Source: an uncultured Clostridia bacterium
GTDB lineage: Bacteria; Bacillota; Clostridia; Oscillospirales; Acutalibacteraceae
Reading direction: 5' to 3'
NCBI GenBank assembly: GCA_945788455.1
Contig: CALZMC010000029.1
Span: forward strand, 1 to 6,796
Length of the DNA: 6,796 nt
The position numbers were made by a program, and so were the translations under genes. Shown piece by piece: positions 6,526-6,796 of the stretch. The number at the start of each line of letters is the position of its first letter. Position 1 is the stretch's first letter. Below the pieces are notes generated by a model. That model worked only from the letters and a program-made list of their open reading frames with translations, was not told where the DNA came from and made no database searches.

Positions 6526-6557
6526 ATGTGAAAGCAGAAGAAGTTAAAATTAAATAA
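6526..6557 (+). other. Start-stop codon pair (ATG TGA) or 9-codon GTG leader peptide
   Basis: A textbook AAGGAGG ribosome-binding site (6511-6517) stands 8 bp before an ATG at 6526-6528 that is followed at once by TGA. Overlapping it, a GTG at 6528-6530 opens a nine-residue frame, MKAEEVKIK, ending in TAA at 6555-6557. Options are a start-stop element that stalls or tunes ribosomes before the next gene, a short leader peptide, or the remnant of a gene broken just after its start. The next gene begins 28 bp after the TAA and has its own ribosome-binding site. The sequence alone does not decide between these. Confidence 0.35.
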
Positions 6558-6585
6558 AAAATTTTAAAAATGGAGGATTTAATAA

Positions 6586-6796
6586 ATGGGTATATTAGGA
6601 GATATATTAGGTTCAATTGTAGAGAATGTAGTTGAAAATGTAAAAGATTCATCAGACTCAAAATATATTGAGGAGTTAAAGCCAAAAATGATGAATTCCG
6701 CTATTGCTGATGATTTTGAAGCATGGTTTAGGGCACAGTTAGAATTGAAATCTTTTCTTTATTCGCAATACAATTATTATGACAAATGTGACAGAG
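6586..6796 (+). CDS. Unrecognised protein, N-terminal 70 residues (runs off the window)
   Basis: An open frame from ATG 6586 to the window end, with GGAGG at 6572-6576, 9 bp upstream. I do not recognise the family. The start MGILGDILGSIVENVVENVK is a likely amphipathic helix rather than a signal peptide, having no basic start and several acidic residues. A polar, Ser/Asp-rich turn (21-25) and a mixed helical region with aromatic residues (FEAWFRAQLELKSFLYSQYN, 44-63) follow. The DNA is very AT-rich, with codons such as TTA, ATA and AGA, and looks unlike the ribosomal and glycolytic genes nearby, which hints at accessory DNA. It sits downstream of the promoter and operator-like repeats opposite xre and so is probably under its control. 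A frame this well supplied with initiation signals is likely real; its function is unknown. Confidence 0.7.
   Translation, partial: MGILGDILGSIVENVVENVKDSSDSKYIEELKPKMMNSAIADDFEAWFRAQLELKSFLYSQYNYYDKCDR

Noticed and set aside
1..6796. CRISPR arrays, tRNA or rRNA genes, insertion-sequence ends
   Set aside because: Looked for by eye on both strands; no regularly spaced repeats, cloverleaf-like segments or terminal inverted repeats with a transposase were found.

Overview
The window looks like chromosomal DNA from an AT-rich member of the Clostridia (Firmicutes), probably of the Ruminococcaceae/Oscillospiraceae type. Two observations support this. bL27 carries the Firmicutes-style N-terminal extension and is encoded beside its Prp processing protease. 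The promoters are strong SigA-like sites with extended -10 elements. The family-level placement is inference; I could not run a search.

Left part (1-1653, minus strand): the glycolytic pair pgk-tpiA, with tpiA cut off by the window edge. A 200-bp divergent region (1654-1853) separates it from a plus-strand pair and holds one convincing promoter in each direction. The plus-strand pair is rlmB, a TrmH-family 23S rRNA 2'-O-methyltransferase, followed 37 bp later by an 808-residue membrane protein. That protein has the eight-helix layout of a heavy-metal (P1B) P-type ATPase, yet every catalytic motif I looked for is missing or replaced, including the phosphorylated Asp. It is the most unusual gene here.

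Middle-right part (5071-6190, minus strand): a compact ribosomal operon rplU-prp-rpmA. It has a near-perfect promoter, a leader of about 70 nt, overlapping genes and an intrinsic terminator that sits between rpmA and the convergent membrane-protein gene. bL21 and bL27 are large-subunit proteins, and Prp trims the bL27 extension before it can function.

Right end (6190-6796): accessory-looking DNA. A small XRE-family regulator with a TTG start faces away from a plus-strand transcription unit. The gap between them holds an extended -10 promoter flanked by two TAGTAC-type palindromes, which look like operators. Next come a textbook Shine-Dalgarno sequence leading to an ATG followed immediately by TGA, and then the start of an unrecognised gene that runs off the window.

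The ordinary genes concern glycolysis and the large ribosomal subunit. The candidates for something undescribed are the apparently inactive P-type ATPase homologue and the regulator/start-stop/unknown-gene cluster at the right end.
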